A stretch of DNA of 47,396 nt from the NCBI GenBank assembly GCA_024229935.1, contig JAAERX010000045.1, positions 1-47,396 of the forward strand, written 5' to 3'. The first letter of the stretch is position 1, and each line of letters opens with the position of its first letter. The notes under the pieces are model-generated. The model was not told the origin of the DNA. It did no database searches and worked only from the letters and a program-made list of their open reading frames with translations. This DNA comes from Gammaproteobacteria bacterium. Lineage in GTDB: Bacteria; Pseudomonadota; Gammaproteobacteria; Steroidobacterales; GCA-2729495. The translations under genes were made by a program, and so were the position numbers. Positions 35,786-45,985 of this stretch are shown here, piece after piece.

Positions 35786-37192
35786 ATGGGTGGACAATCA
35801 CTATTTGAAAAAGTTTGGAACGACCATGTTGTCGTACCTGAAACTGAAGATACACCAGCAGTCTTCTACATAGACCTGCATATTATTCATGAGGTCACAA
35901 CACCGCAGGCGTTCAACATGTTGCGAGACACCGGCATGAAAGTTCGTCGCCCTGATCTTGTACTAGCAACGATGGATCATTCAACCCCAACCGTACCAAT
36001 CACCAATCTTGAAGAAAGTCTGGATGCTGTTTCCGATCCGGAACCAGCCAACCAGATTCGTGCCATGGTTAAAAACTGTGACGAATTTGGCATTAAGCTA
36101 CATGGCTTTGGTGATGCCCACCGAGGCATCGTCCATGTAATCGGGCCGGAAATTGGCGCTACACAGCCAGGCAAAACTATAGTCTGCGGCGACAGCCATT
36201 CAAGCACCCATGGTGCATTTGGCGCAATGGGATTTGGCATTGGCGCAACAATGGTGGGCCATGTAATGGCAACCCAATGCCTGCTATTACGTAAACCAAA
36301 AAGCATGGCTGTAAATATCACCGGCAAACTCAAATTAGGCGTCAGTGCCAAAGATATTATCCTCGCATTGATTGGAAAAATTGGTGTTGATGGTGGCACT
36401 GGTCATGTAATCGAATATCGCGGTGAAACAATTCATGATTTGAACATGGAAGAGCGGATGACCATCTGTAACATGTCCATTGAAGCCGGCGCCCGTGCCG
36501 GCATGATTGCGCCCGACACTACCACTATCGAATACCTCAGGGGCCGCGAAGAAGCCCCCCAGGGAGCGGCCTGGGACACAGCAGTTGAACGCTGGCTCAC
36601 CCTTCCCTCTGACCCAGATGCCACTTTCGATAAGGAAGTGAACCTGGATGTATCTGAACTGGAGCCACAAGTCACCTACGGAACCAACCCGGGAATGGTA
36701 GTGCCCATTTCAAAACCGGTACCAAACCCCGGTGACAACATGAGCTTCAAAAAGTCCATCAACTACATGCAGGTTGAAGCCGATAAACCCATGCTCGGCA
36801 CTAAAGTTGATGTTGTATTTGTTGGCAGTTGCACTAACTCACGTATGACTGACCTGCGTAATACAGCCAAAATACTTAAAGGCAGAAAAGTTGCAGATAA
36901 CGTGCGCATGATGATCGTGCCAGGTTCAGAAGCTGTAAAACAAAAGGCAGAAGCTGAAGGACTGCATGAAATCTTTACTGCCGCCGGTGCAGACTGGCGC
37001 GAAGCAGGTTGCTCTATGTGTCTGGGCATGAACAGCGACAAACTGGGCAAAGGCCAATTGTGCGTGAGCACCAGTAATCGTAACTTTGAAGGCCGCCAGG
37101 GCCCTGGTGGACGTACCGTCCTGGCCAGCCCGCAAACCGCTGCAGCCTCCGCCATCGCCGGTGTTATTGCCGACCCGCGCGACTTAATTTAG
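35786..37192 (+). CDS. leuC: 3-isopropylmalate dehydratase, large subunit
   Basis: Aconitase-family [4Fe-4S] enzyme of 468 residues isomerising 2- to 3-isopropylmalate together with LeuD. The cluster cysteines are in [11 protein letters not shown] and in CSMCLGMN (Cys-x2-Cys). Substrate and haem-free aconitase signatures such as [21 protein letters not shown] are also present. An N-terminal [15 protein letters not shown] is typical. The leuD gene follows after 12 bp. Confidence 0.97.
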   Translation: MGGQSLFEKVWNDHVVVPETEDTPAVFYIDLHIIHEVTTPQAFNMLRDTGMKVRRPDLVLATMDHSTPTVPITNLEESLDAVSDPEPANQIRAMVKNCDEFGIKLHGFGDAHRGIVHVIGPEIGATQPGKTIVCGDSHSSTHGAFGAMGFGIGATMVGHVMATQCLLLRKPKSMAVNITGKLKLGVSAKDIILALIGKIGVDGGTGHVIEYRGETIHDLNMEERMTICNMSIEAGARAGMIAPDTTTIEYLRGREEAPQGAAWDTAVERWLTLPSDPDATFDKEVNLDVSELEPQVTYGTNPGMVVPISKPVPNPGDNMSFKKSINYMQVEADKPMLGTKVDVVFVGSCTNSRMTDLRNTAKILKGRKVADNVRMMIVPGSEAVKQKAEAEGLHEIFTAAGADWREAGCSMCLGMNSDKLGKGQLCVSTSNRNFEGRQGPGGRTVLASPQTAAASAIAGVIADPRDLI

Positions 37193-37204
37193 GAATAGGC
37201 TGTC

Positions 37205-37789
37205 ATGGAAAAAATTACCCAACTAACTTCCAAAACTATTATCCTGGCAATTGATGATGTCGATACCGACCAGATTGTCCCCGCTCGTTTCCTGACCACA
37301 ATTCAGCGCGAAGGCATCGGCGAATCTTTGTTTATTGACTGGCGTTTTGATAAAGACGGTAATGAGATTGCCAGTTTTCCACTGAACGCACCGGAAGCTA
37401 AAGATCGTAAGATACTGGTTGCAGGACGCAACTTTGGCTGCGGGTCATCCCGTGAACATGCTCCCTGGGCCATCTATGATTTCGGCATTCGTGCTGTTAT
37501 CAGCAGCGAGATCGCAGATATTTTCCGTAATAACTCACTCAATAACGGTCTTGTACCTGTCGTCGTGGATACCGAAACACATCAGTGGTTGCTGAACAAC
37601 CCTGAGGTCGAAATTACAGTGGATGTCGAAGCCTGTGAAGTCCGGCTGCCTGACGGCAAAGCCATACCCTTCCAGATCGAACCTTTTGCTAGGCACTGCA
37701 TCCTTGAAGGTGTCGACCAAATGGGATTTTTACTGCAGAACCTTGAAAACATCAAAGCATTTGAAAAAAACCGTAGCTGGCAACCTTAA
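37205..37789 (+). CDS. leuD: 3-isopropylmalate dehydratase, small subunit
   Basis: Swivelling-domain partner of LeuC, 194 residues. Typical segments are [15 protein letters not shown] near the N-terminus and the active-site loop [17 protein letters not shown]. The conserved [20 protein letters not shown] segment is also present. It completes the isomerase that converts 2-isopropylmalate to 3-isopropylmalate. It is tightly spaced between leuC and leuB, so it is part of the same transcript. Confidence 0.97.
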   Translation: MEKITQLTSKTIILAIDDVDTDQIVPARFLTTIQREGIGESLFIDWRFDKDGNEIASFPLNAPEAKDRKILVAGRNFGCGSSREHAPWAIYDFGIRAVISSEIADIFRNNSLNNGLVPVVVDTETHQWLLNNPEVEITVDVEACEVRLPDGKAIPFQIEPFARHCILEGVDQMGFLLQNLENIKAFEKNRSWQP

Positions 37790-37800
37790 GATCTATAAAT

Positions 37801-38859
37801 ATGAAAACAACCATAGCAATATTACCCGGTGATGGAATCGGCAATGAAGTCACACGTGAAGCTGTTAAAGCATTGGCAGCCATTGCACAAAAATTTGGCC
37901 ACGAATTTAATCTGCCGGAAGGCCTGATTGGTGGCGCTGCTCTGGATGCTGAAGGCAACCCTTTCCCAGACAGTACAGCCGCTCTTTGCAAAGATAGTTC
38001 AGCTGTATTACTAGGTGCAGTCGGTGGACCAACGTGGGATAAGGTTCCCACAGAAAATAGGCCTGAACGCGGTCTCTTACAATTACGGGCAGCCTTAAAT
38101 GTATTTGCTAACCTACGCCCGGTTGCACCCCATCCCATCCTCGCTGGTGCATCACCCATACGTCAGGATCTGCTTGAGGGGGTCGACATGATGGTCGTAC
38201 GTGAACTCACCGGCGGCATTTACTTCGGCAAAAAAGAACGCAGCGCTGATAGTGCGACAGATGTATGCACCTATACACGCACTGAAATTGAGCGCGTACT
38301 GCGTATTGCAGGCAAACTGGCAACAGGCAGACGCGGTAAGGTAACGTCTGTAGACAAATCTAATGTTCTGGAAACCTCACGTCTCTGGCGTGAAGTAACC
38401 ACTGAACTGATGCCAAAAGAATTCCCGAATATAGAGGTTGAACATTTGCTGGTCGATGCAGCAGCCATGCACCTGCTATCAAGACCCGCTGATTTTGACG
38501 TCATAGTCACAGAAAATATGTTTGGCGATATCCTGACAGATGAAGCCTCAATGCTGGCTGGCTCTATGGGCATGCTGCCCTCAGCCTCGCTAAATGAAGG
38601 CACCATTGGTTTATATGAACCGATTCATGGTTCTGCTCCAGATATAGCCCATCAGGACAAGGCCAATCCCTGCGCCACTATTTTAAGTGCAGCTATGCTG
38701 CTGAGACATTCACTTAAACTTGAAGAAGAAGCCATCGCTATTGAAAACGCTATCACCCAGGTTTTAATGGATGGGCTGCGTACCGGCGACATCGCAAAAG
38801 AGAATGAAGCTGTCATTGGGACCACGGCCATGGGTGATGCAATAGCTGCTGCTATTTAA
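37801..38859 (+). CDS. leuB: 3-isopropylmalate dehydrogenase
   Basis: NAD-dependent decarboxylating dehydrogenase of 352 residues, third step of leucine synthesis. Features are [16 protein letters not shown] at the N-terminus, [19 protein letters not shown], the substrate-binding [28 protein letters not shown], and the Asp-containing [15 protein letters not shown] with [14 protein letters not shown]. It starts 11 bp after leuD. No clear terminator follows it before the his region. Confidence 0.97.
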   Translation: MKTTIAILPGDGIGNEVTREAVKALAAIAQKFGHEFNLPEGLIGGAALDAEGNPFPDSTAALCKDSSAVLLGAVGGPTWDKVPTENRPERGLLQLRAALNVFANLRPVAPHPILAGASPIRQDLLEGVDMMVVRELTGGIYFGKKERSADSATDVCTYTRTEIERVLRIAGKLATGRRGKVTSVDKSNVLETSRLWREVTTELMPKEFPNIEVEHLLVDAAAMHLLSRPADFDVIVTENMFGDILTDEASMLAGSMGMLPSASLNEGTIGLYEPIHGSAPDIAHQDKANPCATILSAAMLLRHSLKLEEEAIAIENAITQVLMDGLRTGDIAKENEAVIGTTAMGDAIAAAI

Positions 38860-39106
38860 AACCTCAGCATGAGCACTTACAGCAATCATCCATAACCACA
38901 GTGACACCAGGGTCCTGAGTAAAAAAGGCTGACTGCTTCTACACACACCAATACCAAAATTCACTTCTTTTCAGAAGCCCGTACGCCAAAAATAATTAAT
39001 TATTTATTTAATAAACAAGCTTAAGTAACTGATTGGATTAAATAATTATTCTTATTTCTTAATTCAAAATGCACACGTAAATCCACTGGATATTCGGTTG
39101 TAATTC

Positions 39107-39138
39107 TGTATCAGTGTGTTAATGTATCAGCGTGTTAA
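39107..39138. repeat. Tandem 16-bp direct repeat at the head of the TrpR-like gene
   Basis: TGTATCAGTGTGTTAA (39107-39122) and TGTATCAGCGTGTTAA (39123-39138) are adjacent with one mismatch. The 16-bp period is not a multiple of three, so it is not a coding repeat, and 1.5 helix turns separate equivalent bases. It may be an operator for the regulator encoded directly downstream. Confidence 0.6.
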
Positions 39139-39157
39139 TACATTAGATCGTGCCCGT

Positions 39158-39469
39158 ATGAAAGAACACCGCATCTTAGACTCACGCGAAGAACTCGCAG
39201 CAGAAGACGAATTATTCAGCGCCATCCTGAAGCTGAAAAACGTTGGTGAAACCCGTGCCTTCTTCCAGGATCTTTGCACACCGGCTGAACTACAAGCGAT
39301 GAAAGATCGCTGGGCCGTAGCAGAGCTACTGGCAGATGGACTGACCTACCGGCAGATCAGGGATAAAACAGGCGTCAGCGTCACAACAGTTGGACGTGTC
39401 GCTCGCTGTATAGCTGAAGACCCTGCCGGATACTCGGCAGTATTGAAACGTATGGGACGTATGAAATAG
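39158..39469 (+). CDS. TrpR-like YerC/YecD-family DNA-binding regulator
   Basis: Small helical repressor of the TrpR superfamily. Family features are the LFSAILKLKNVGETRAFFQDLCTPAEL core, DRWAVAELLADGLTYRQI and the helix-turn-helix DKTGVSVTTVGRVARCI. Starts GTG 39116, ATG 39122 and ATG 39158 are all in frame and none has a clear ribosome site. ATG 39158 gives 103 residues, the usual YerC size, and leaves the tandem repeat untranslated. It lies 30 bp before hisG. YerC-like proteins near his genes have been proposed as histidine regulators (HisR), so control of this his operon is a reasonable inference. Confidence 0.8.
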   Translation: MKEHRILDSREELAAEDELFSAILKLKNVGETRAFFQDLCTPAELQAMKDRWAVAELLADGLTYRQIRDKTGVSVTTVGRVARCIAEDPAGYSAVLKRMGRMK

Positions 39470-39499
39470 TTCAGACAACCAGTTAATAGAGAAAAAGAC

Positions 39500-40396
39500 A
39501 TGACTCAAGATCGAATAAAAATTGCTGTTCAGAAATCCGGGCGACTTACAGAACACTGCCTGGAGCTATTACAGCAGTGTGGTCTAAAGTATTCACGTGG
39601 ACGTGATCAGTTAATTGGTTATGGTGAAAATATGCCGGTCGATTTCCTGCTTGTCCGTGATGATGACATACCGGGACTGGTCCGTGATGATGTATGTGAC
39701 CTGGGCATTTGCGGGCTGAATGTACTGGAAGAAAAAAGGCTTGCCTATGCCCGTAAAGGAGTCGAAGAACCTTTTAAAGTACTGCAAAAACTGGATTACG
39801 GTCACTGCCGACTGGCCTTTGCCTACCCTGAAGGTTCGGATTTAAAATCAGTTTCTGACCTGAATGGTCAGACGATAGCTACGAGTTACCCACGTATCGT
39901 TGAAGACTACCTACAGAAAAACAATCTGAATGCTTCAGTGGTTGAGTTCTCTGGTGCAGTAGAAATAGCACCAAGCCTGGGACGTGCTGAATTAATTTGC
40001 GACCTGGTATCAACCGGTGCCACATTGACAGCTAACCGGCTGGTTGAAGGTGAAACAATACTGGAAAGTGTAGCCTGTCTGGTACAAACACCTGTAGATA
40101 TCCCTGAAGAAAAAACTGAATGGGTAAATCGACTGGTCGAGCGTATCAAAGGCGTACAGGAAGTCCGTGGCAGTAAATACATCATGATGCATGCACCCCG
40201 CTCTGCACTGACTGAAATCACTGATCTGCTCCCTGGCGCTGAGTCTCCTACCGTACTGCCACTAGAAGAGGCAGATGGCAAAGTGGCCGTACACGTTGTA
40301 TGCCGGGAGAACGTTTTCTGGAGCACCCTTGAAGATCTGAAAAAAGCAGGTGCCAGCTCAATACTGGTACTGCCTATAGAAAAAATGCTGGCCTGA
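39500..40396 (+). CDS. hisG: ATP phosphoribosyltransferase, long form
   Basis: First enzyme of histidine synthesis, 298 residues: joins ATP and PRPP. The catalytic part includes IKIAVQKSGRL and the PRPP loop region ELICDLVSTGATLTANRL. The C-terminal ACT-like regulatory domain of the long form is present (KYIMMHAPRSALTEITDLLPGAESPTVLPL), so HisZ is not needed and histidine feedback is expected. It is the first enzyme gene of the his operon, 30 bp after the TrpR-like gene. Confidence 0.96.
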   Translation: MTQDRIKIAVQKSGRLTEHCLELLQQCGLKYSRGRDQLIGYGENMPVDFLLVRDDDIPGLVRDDVCDLGICGLNVLEEKRLAYARKGVEEPFKVLQKLDYGHCRLAFAYPEGSDLKSVSDLNGQTIATSYPRIVEDYLQKNNLNASVVEFSGAVEIAPSLGRAELICDLVSTGATLTANRLVEGETILESVACLVQTPVDIPEEKTEWVNRLVERIKGVQEVRGSKYIMMHAPRSALTEITDLLPGAESPTVLPLEEADGKVAVHVVCRENVFWSTLEDLKKAGASSILVLPIEKMLA

Positions 40397-40403
40397 ATAG
40401 CTT

Positions 40404-41726
40404 ATGAACAAACTGAAAAATCGCTACAACTGGCAAGAACTGAATGACAACGAACGTCGTTCGGTATTGCAACGCCCTGCTGTTACGGCAAATGCTGAGA
40501 CAGTTGCCGAAGTGCGTCAGATACTTGCGGAGGTAAAAAACAGTGGTGATGCAGCACTGCGTGAACTAACAAGGAAACTGGATAAGGTTAGTCTTGATAG
40601 TTTTAAAGTCAGCAAAGATGAATTCATACAGGCACGTTCCGCACTCTCCACCAAACAGATCACAGCACTGCAAACTGCCATTGCCAACGTTTCGCGTTAT
40701 CACGAAGCACAACGCACTGAAAATACCTCAGTCGAAACAACTTCTGGTGTCACCTGTGAACGCATCACCCGACCTGTCCCGGCAGTTGGACTGTATGTGC
40801 CTGCAGGCACAGCACCATTACCCTCAACCGCCATCATGCTAGCCGTACCAAGTAGTATTGCCGGCTGTCCTGTACGCATCATATGCACCCCGCCACGCCC
40901 TGATGGTAAAGCCGACCCTGCTGTGCTGGTTGCTGCCGAAGAATGTGGCATTAAGGACATCTTTAAACTAGGTGGAGCTCAGGCTATTGCCGCAATGGCC
41001 TACGGTACAGAAACAATACCCAAGGTCGACAAAATATTCGGTCCAGGCAATGCCTGGGTAACGGCAGCTAAAACAGAAGTCTCAAGTGACCCTGCAGGTG
41101 CCGCTCTGGATATGCCAGCTGGACCCTCAGAAGTTCTTGTAGTCGCCGATGCAAATGCAGACCCCCGGGCCGTTGCACTGGACCTGTTATCACAGGCTGA
41201 ACACGGCACTGACTCTCAGGTAATACTGGTCACTAACAGCAATGAACTGGCTGATGCAGCAGATGCTGAGATTATGGCGGCACTCCCCGAATTGCCTCGC
41301 TGTAAAATTATGGAACAGTCACTGCAACATAGTCGGGTGATCCTGACTAGCAGCATTGATGAAGCTGTCACCGTATCGAACTTCTATGCCCCTGAGCATC
41401 TGATTATGCAGGTTGATAATGCCCGCAACTATCTTGATGCTGTAGAGAATGCCGGTTCAATATTTCTTGGCAGGTTTACACCCGAGTCTGTGGGTGATTA
41501 CTGCAGTGGTACAAACCATGTATTACCCACCTATGGTTATGCACGTGCGTACAGTGGCCTGTCAGTATTTGATTTTCAGAAACGTATGTCTGTACAGGAA
41601 CTGACTGAAGCGGGTGTACGTAGCCTGCAACCCACGGTCAGCATACTGGCACGTATGGAAGGACTGGATGCCCACGCACGTGCCGTGGAAGTCCGTATAG
41701 AACGACTTAATGAAGCAAAAAACTAA
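40404..41726 (+). CDS. hisD: Histidinol dehydrogenase
   Basis: Zn-dependent NAD enzyme of 440 residues that oxidises histidinol to histidine in the last two steps. Typical segments: GLYVPAGTAPLPSTAIMLAVP, the KIFGPGNAWVTAAKTEV loop, DMPAGPSEVLVVAD, DLLSQAEHGTDSQVILVT and the C-terminal GDYCSGTNHVLPTYGYAR. Length matches the family (E. coli 434). It follows hisG by 7 bp. Confidence 0.97.
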   Translation: MNKLKNRYNWQELNDNERRSVLQRPAVTANAETVAEVRQILAEVKNSGDAALRELTRKLDKVSLDSFKVSKDEFIQARSALSTKQITALQTAIANVSRYHEAQRTENTSVETTSGVTCERITRPVPAVGLYVPAGTAPLPSTAIMLAVPSSIAGCPVRIICTPPRPDGKADPAVLVAAEECGIKDIFKLGGAQAIAAMAYGTETIPKVDKIFGPGNAWVTAAKTEVSSDPAGAALDMPAGPSEVLVVADANADPRAVALDLLSQAEHGTDSQVILVTNSNELADAADAEIMAALPELPRCKIMEQSLQHSRVILTSSIDEAVTVSNFYAPEHLIMQVDNARNYLDAVENAGSIFLGRFTPESVGDYCSGTNHVLPTYGYARAYSGLSVFDFQKRMSVQELTEAGVRSLQPTVSILARMEGLDAHARAVEVRIERLNEAKN

Positions 41727-41742
41727 ATAACCGGACAGACGT

Positions 41743-42798
41743 ATGAGCAGTGTTATAAAACTGGCCCGACCTGAGATTCGTGAACTGTCGCCATACAGCG
41801 CAGCAAGCTACGAAGACGGTCTCGTACGCCTGAATGCCAATGAAACACCGTGGCCTGCTCCGGGCGGTACTATTAACAGCAGTCTTAACCGTTATCCACC
41901 GGAACGCCCGGAAGAGCTCACTGCTCGTCTTGCTGATTACTATGGTGTTGATGCTGAAGAGCTGCTGGTGACTCGCGGTAGCAGTGAGGCCATTGATTTA
42001 CTGATTCGCGGTTTTTGTACTGCAGGTGAAGATGCGGTGGTTATCTGCCCACCAACCTTTGGTATGTACCGGGTATATGCCGATATCCAGGGAGCACGGG
42101 TACACGAAATACCTTTACGAGTGGATCAGGGCTTTGCTCTTGATACCGATGAGATCGCCCGAAACTGGCCGGAAGACGCGAAGCTGCTCTTTATCTGTTC
42201 ACCAAACAATCCAACTGGTAAGGCATTCGATACTGAACAGCTAAAATTATTATGCGGGCTGTTGCATGGTCGGGCACTGGTAGTGCTTGATGCTGCTTAT
42301 GCCGAGTTCACACAGAATGATGGCTGTATAGATGTGCTTCGGGAAAACGATAACGTAGTCGTATTACGTACCTTATCCAAAGCATTTGGCTTGGCTGGTG
42401 CACGATGTGGCGCTCTGCTGGGCCCTGAAGATGTAGTCAGTATGCTCAGCTGCGTAATGCCACCCTATTCCTTTTCAACACCCTGTCAGGATGCTGTTAT
42501 GGCGTGCCTCGGCCCGGATGCCAGACAACTGGTTACTGAACGCTGTGCATTAATACGTTCAGAACGGCAGCGACTCACGGATGCACTTGAACAGCTGACA
42601 GGAATTGAAAAAGTATTCCCCAGTGATGCAAACTTTTTGCTTGTTAAAGCAACTGATGCTGATCGTTGTATGCAACTTGCACAGCAAGGGGGCGTACTGG
42701 TTCGCAACTTCGGCTGGCAACTGCCTGGTTGTCTGCGAATTACTGTAGGCACCCCAGAAGAGAACAATCAATTACTCAAAAGTCTGGAAGAATTATGA
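41743..42798 (+). CDS. hisC: Histidinol-phosphate aminotransferase
   Basis: PLP enzyme of fold-type I, 351 residues, converting imidazole acetol-phosphate and glutamate to histidinol-phosphate. LNANETPWPAPG and LNRYPPERPEELTARL are characteristic. CSPNNPTGKAF and the PLP-lysine region VLRTLSKAFGLAGARCG are intact. Its stop overlaps the hisB start by 4 bp (ATGA). Confidence 0.96.
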   Translation: MSSVIKLARPEIRELSPYSAASYEDGLVRLNANETPWPAPGGTINSSLNRYPPERPEELTARLADYYGVDAEELLVTRGSSEAIDLLIRGFCTAGEDAVVICPPTFGMYRVYADIQGARVHEIPLRVDQGFALDTDEIARNWPEDAKLLFICSPNNPTGKAFDTEQLKLLCGLLHGRALVVLDAAYAEFTQNDGCIDVLRENDNVVVLRTLSKAFGLAGARCGALLGPEDVVSMLSCVMPPYSFSTPCQDAVMACLGPDARQLVTERCALIRSERQRLTDALEQLTGIEKVFPSDANFLLVKATDADRCMQLAQQGGVLVRNFGWQLPGCLRITVGTPEENNQLLKSLEEL

Positions 42799-43868
42799 GC
42801 ACATCTAACCGTATCGCTTTCCTTGATCGTGATGGCACCCTTATCATCGAACCGGATGACCAGCAGGTTGACCGGCTCGATAAAGTAAAGCTGGTGCCAG
42901 GCGTGATGTCGGCATTACTGCAACTACGTGATGCAGGCTACCGTTTCATCATGGTGTCAAATCAGGATGGCCGTGGCACCGACAGCTTCCCGGAAGACAA
43001 TTTTCGTATTCCCCAGGAATTCATACTTAATTTATTTGCCTCTCAAGGCATCAAGTTTGATGAAATTTTTATCTGCCCACATTTTGATACAGACAAATGC
43101 ACATGCCGTAAACCATTGGCAGGTTTACTTGGCGATTACCAGCAACGCGTAAACATAGATCGTGATAACAGCCTCATGGTGGGTGATCGTGAAACCGACC
43201 TGGCTTTTGCCCGCAACATTGACATACCCGGCTTTCTTATTGATCCAACCAATCCAAATAGCTGGAATCAGATTGTTCGTGCTGTGCTGGATAAACCACG
43301 CACCGCTACTGTAGACCGTAAGACCAAGGAAACAGACATCAGCGTATCAGTCAATCTGGATGCCAGTGACCCAATTAATATTGATACCGGTATTGGCTTT
43401 TATGATCACATGCTCGATCAGATAGCACGCCACGGCGGTTTTTCCCTGCAACTTAAATGCAAGGGCGATCTTGAGGTTGATGAACACCACACCGTTGAAG
43501 ATGTGGCACTGGCACTTGGCCAGGCATTGCGTGAGGCCCTTGGCAATAAACGTGGTATTGGTCGCTTTGGCTTTGTATTGCCTATGGATGAAACTCAGGC
43601 ACAGGTTGCACTTGATATAGGCGGCCGCCCCTACCTCGTATTCGAGGGTGAATTCCCACGTACTGAAGTCGGCGGTCTACCAACAGAACTGGTGCCTCAC
43701 TTTTTCCGCTCATTAGGGGAAACACTTGGTGCATCCATTCAACTGAATGTCACGGGTGAAAACACACATCACATGGTCGAAGCCTGCTTCAAGAGCACCG
43801 GGCGAGCCTTGCGTGCCGCACTGGAGCGCAACGGTGATGACCTGCCCAGCACCAAGGGAACTTTATAG
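42795..43868 (+). CDS. hisB: Bifunctional histidinol-phosphatase / imidazoleglycerol-phosphate dehydratase
   Basis: A 357-residue fusion typical of enteric-type gammaproteobacteria. The N-terminal HAD phosphatase has FLDRDGTLI (Asp11, Asp13) and the zinc-binding CPHFDTDKCTCRKP. The C-terminal dehydratase has TGIGFYDHMLDQIARHGGF and DEHHTVEDVALALGQAL with the metal-binding His cluster, and ends in GENTHHMVEACFK. The open frame begins upstream at 42666, but ATG 42795 overlaps the hisC stop and gives the standard N-terminus MSTSNRIAF. Confidence 0.96.
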   Translation: MSTSNRIAFLDRDGTLIIEPDDQQVDRLDKVKLVPGVMSALLQLRDAGYRFIMVSNQDGRGTDSFPEDNFRIPQEFILNLFASQGIKFDEIFICPHFDTDKCTCRKPLAGLLGDYQQRVNIDRDNSLMVGDRETDLAFARNIDIPGFLIDPTNPNSWNQIVRAVLDKPRTATVDRKTKETDISVSVNLDASDPINIDTGIGFYDHMLDQIARHGGFSLQLKCKGDLEVDEHHTVEDVALALGQALREALGNKRGIGRFGFVLPMDETQAQVALDIGGRPYLVFEGEFPRTEVGGLPTELVPHFFRSLGETLGASIQLNVTGENTHHMVEACFKSTGRALRAALERNGDDLPSTKGTL

Positions 43869-44468
43869 ATGCCTGAGGTTGCAATTATCGATGGTGGCGG
43901 AGCCAATATTGCTTCATTACGCTTCGCTCTTAAGCGTCTGGGTGCTGACAGTGAACTAACCACGGACCCCGACACAATTCGTGCGGCAAGGCGCGTCATT
44001 CTTCCGGGTGTGGGCGCAGCAGCTGATGCCATGGAAAAATTACGTAGCGCTGGTTTGGATAAAGTTATCCCTGCCCTGACCCAACCGTTACTGGGAATTT
44101 GTCTGGGCATGCAGTTGTTATTTGATTCCTCAGAAGAGGAAGACGCAACATGCCTGGGTATTATCGAAGGCCGTGCACACCTCTTTGACATAGCCCAAGA
44201 CCAGCCTGTACCGCATATGGGCTGGAATCGTGTTAAACAAACACGCAACACCGTGCTATTCAATGGTATTCCTGATGGCGCCTATTTTTATTTTGTGCAC
44301 AGCTATGCACTGGATACGGTGGCGGCCACTACGGGCAGAACAAGCTACGGGCGAAATTTTACGTCTGTTGTACATCAGGGCAATTTTATGGGTGCTCAGT
44401 TTCACCCAGAACGTTCAGGCAAATATGGCGCACGATTACTGCAAAATTTTCTGGAACAAAACGATTAG
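43869..44468 (+). CDS. hisH: Imidazole glycerol phosphate synthase, glutaminase subunit
   Basis: Class I glutamine amidotransferase of 199 residues supplying ammonia to HisF. The nucleophile is in LLGICLGMQLLF, and His/Glu of the triad lie near the C-terminus in FMGAQFHPERSG. N-terminal IIDGGGANIASLRFAL is typical. The ATG follows the hisB stop without a gap. Confidence 0.96.
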   Translation: MPEVAIIDGGGANIASLRFALKRLGADSELTTDPDTIRAARRVILPGVGAAADAMEKLRSAGLDKVIPALTQPLLGICLGMQLLFDSSEEEDATCLGIIEGRAHLFDIAQDQPVPHMGWNRVKQTRNTVLFNGIPDGAYFYFVHSYALDTVAATTGRTSYGRNFTSVVHQGNFMGAQFHPERSGKYGARLLQNFLEQND

Positions 44469-44495
44469 GGTACTTGGGTAACACGAGGCTTAAAA

Positions 44496-45236
44496 ATGGA
44501 AGTCATACCTGCAATTGATTTACTTGGCGGTAAGGTCGTACGCCTGTACAAAGGTGATTTTAATCAGGTTACAGAGTATCCGGATCCACCCGTTGAAGTG
44601 GCCGCACGCTACGGCAAAGCAGGTGTCGAGTCACTGCACATAGTCGATCTCGACGGTGCCCGTACCGGAACATTTGCACACCTCGATGTCATCACGGAAA
44701 TCACCTCAACCGTTGGTCTTGCTGTACAAATTGGCGGCGGAATACGCCAGATTGAACAGGCTCGTGCCATCATTGCCGCCGGTGCCGAAAGAGTTGTAGT
44801 TGGGTCAACCGCAGCCAAAGATCCTGAAACGGTTATCAGCTGGGTAGGTGAACTTGGGCCGGATGCCATTATTGTCGGTGTTGATGTCAGCATTACTGAC
44901 CATGCTGATACCATCGTGATGACACACGGTTGGACTGAAGGCAGCAACCGCACCCTGTGGGATCTGATGGATATTTACATGAAAGCCGGAGTGAAAAATT
45001 TCCTGTGCACTGATATTTCTCGTGATGGCACACTTGAAGGCCCTAACTGTGATTTATACCGGGAGTGTTATGAACGTTATCCCAAGGCACGTGTCATTGC
45101 CTCTGGAGGCGTTAGCTCAGCAGCTGACCTCCCGGTACTGGCAGCAACAGGCGCAACCAGTGTCGTTACCGGCAAGGCATTACTGGATGGCCGACTCACG
45201 CTTGAGGAGATAGAGCAATTCTTGCAAAACGGATAA
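44496..45236 (+). CDS. hisA: ProFAR isomerase
   Basis: TIM-barrel isomerase of 246 residues opening the ribose of Pro[21 protein letters not shown] contains the catalytic Asp near the N-terminus, [16 protein letters not shown] is a phosphate-binding segment, and the second Asp lies in [16 protein letters not shown]. It ends [11 protein letters not shown], and its last 19 bases overlap the proposed hisF start. It contains the Shine-Dalgarno sequence of hisF inside its final codons. Confidence 0.96.
   Translation: MEVIPAIDLLGGKVVRLYKGDFNQVTEYPDPPVEVAARYGKAGVESLHIVDLDGARTGTFAHLDVITEITSTVGLAVQIGGGIRQIEQARAIIAAGAERVVVGSTAAKDPETVISWVGELGPDAIIVGVDVSITDHADTIVMTHGWTEGSNRTLWDLMDIYMKAGVKNFLCTDISRDGTLEGPNCDLYRECYERYPKARVIASGGVSSAADLPVLAATGATSVVTGKALLDGRLTLEEIEQFLQNG
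45204..45210 (+). promoter_or_regulatory. Shine-Dalgarno sequence deciding the hisF start
   Basis: GAGGAGA lies 7 nt before the ATT at 45218, within the hisA coding region. This placement points to the ATT as the initiation codon of hisF, rather than the GTG at 45251. Confidence 0.8.
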
Positions 45237-45985
45237 TCCCCTGCCTTGACGTGCGTGACGGCCAGGTTGTTAAAGGCGTGCAATTCCGCAACCACGAGGT
45301 TGTGGGCGATATTCTTGCGCTCGCCGAACGTTACCGGGATGAAGGTGCTGATGAACTGGTGTTCTATGACATCACCGCCAGCCCGGACGGACGCTCTGTA
45401 GATCGCAGCTGGATCAACCGGGTAGCAGAAATCCTGGACATACCTTTTTGCGTGGCCGGCGGTATCCGCACGCTGCAGGACGCTGAAGAAGTACTAAACT
45501 TTGGTGCAGACAAAATTTCTATTAACAGCCCTGCCCTGGCCCGCCCGGAACTCATCACTGAACTCGCCAGGCGCTTTGGCTCACAGTGCGTTGTTGTGGG
45601 TATCGACAGTCGTGATGAAGATGGCATATATCGCGTCTACCAGAACACGGGTGACCCGGATAAAACCAGTCATGCTAATCGTGAAACAACCGACTGGGTG
45701 AAGGAAGCACAGGAGCGCGGCGCCGGTGAATTTGTACTCAACTGCATGAACCAGGATGGCGTACGCCAGGGCTACGACATCAAACAACTGAAGCTGGTAC
45801 GAGATAACTGCACGGTACCGCTGATTGCCTCAGGCGGCGCTGGCACCATGGAACACTTTGCAGACGTATTTAAACAGGCACACGTTGATGGTGGACTTGC
45901 CGCCAGCGTGTTTCACAAACAGATAATTGAAATCGGCGACCTGAAAACCTACCTCGCCGGTGAAGGCATAGAGATAAGACCATGA
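45218..45985 (+). CDS. hisF: Imidazole glycerol phosphate synthase, cyclase subunit (ATT start)
   Basis: TIM-barrel cyclase of 255 residues that makes IGP and AICAR with ammonia from HisH. Reading from ATT 45218 gives (M)[15 protein letters not shown], the exact HisF N-terminus, with catalytic Asp11. The only ATG/GTG/TTG-type start in frame, GTG 45251, would delete Asp11 and the KRIIPCLDV strand. The frame is closed upstream by TGA at 45203, so no other start is possible. Other landmarks are [16 protein letters not shown], the second catalytic Asp in [13 protein letters not shown], and the phosphate loop [11 protein letters not shown] rare AUU start would place synthesis under initiation-factor-3 discrimination. 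Confidence 0.93.
   Translation: MLAKRIIPCLDVRDGQVVKGVQFRNHEVVGDILALAERYRDEGADELVFYDITASPDGRSVDRSWINRVAEILDIPFCVAGGIRTLQDAEEVLNFGADKISINSPALARPELITELARRFGSQCVVVGIDSRDEDGIYRVYQNTGDPDKTSHANRETTDWVKEAQERGAGEFVLNCMNQDGVRQGYDIKQLKLVRDNCTVPLIASGGAGTMEHFADVFKQAHVDGGLAASVFHKQIIEIGDLKTYLAGEGIEIRP

Noticed and set aside
38860-39106. Histidine leader peptide (attenuator) before the his operon
   Set aside because: No ORF with a His codon run and no terminator were found; the region is AT-rich.
45251-45985. HisF starting at GTG 45251
   Set aside because: It would lose catalytic Asp11 and the first beta strand; the ATT with Shine-Dalgarno sequence is better.
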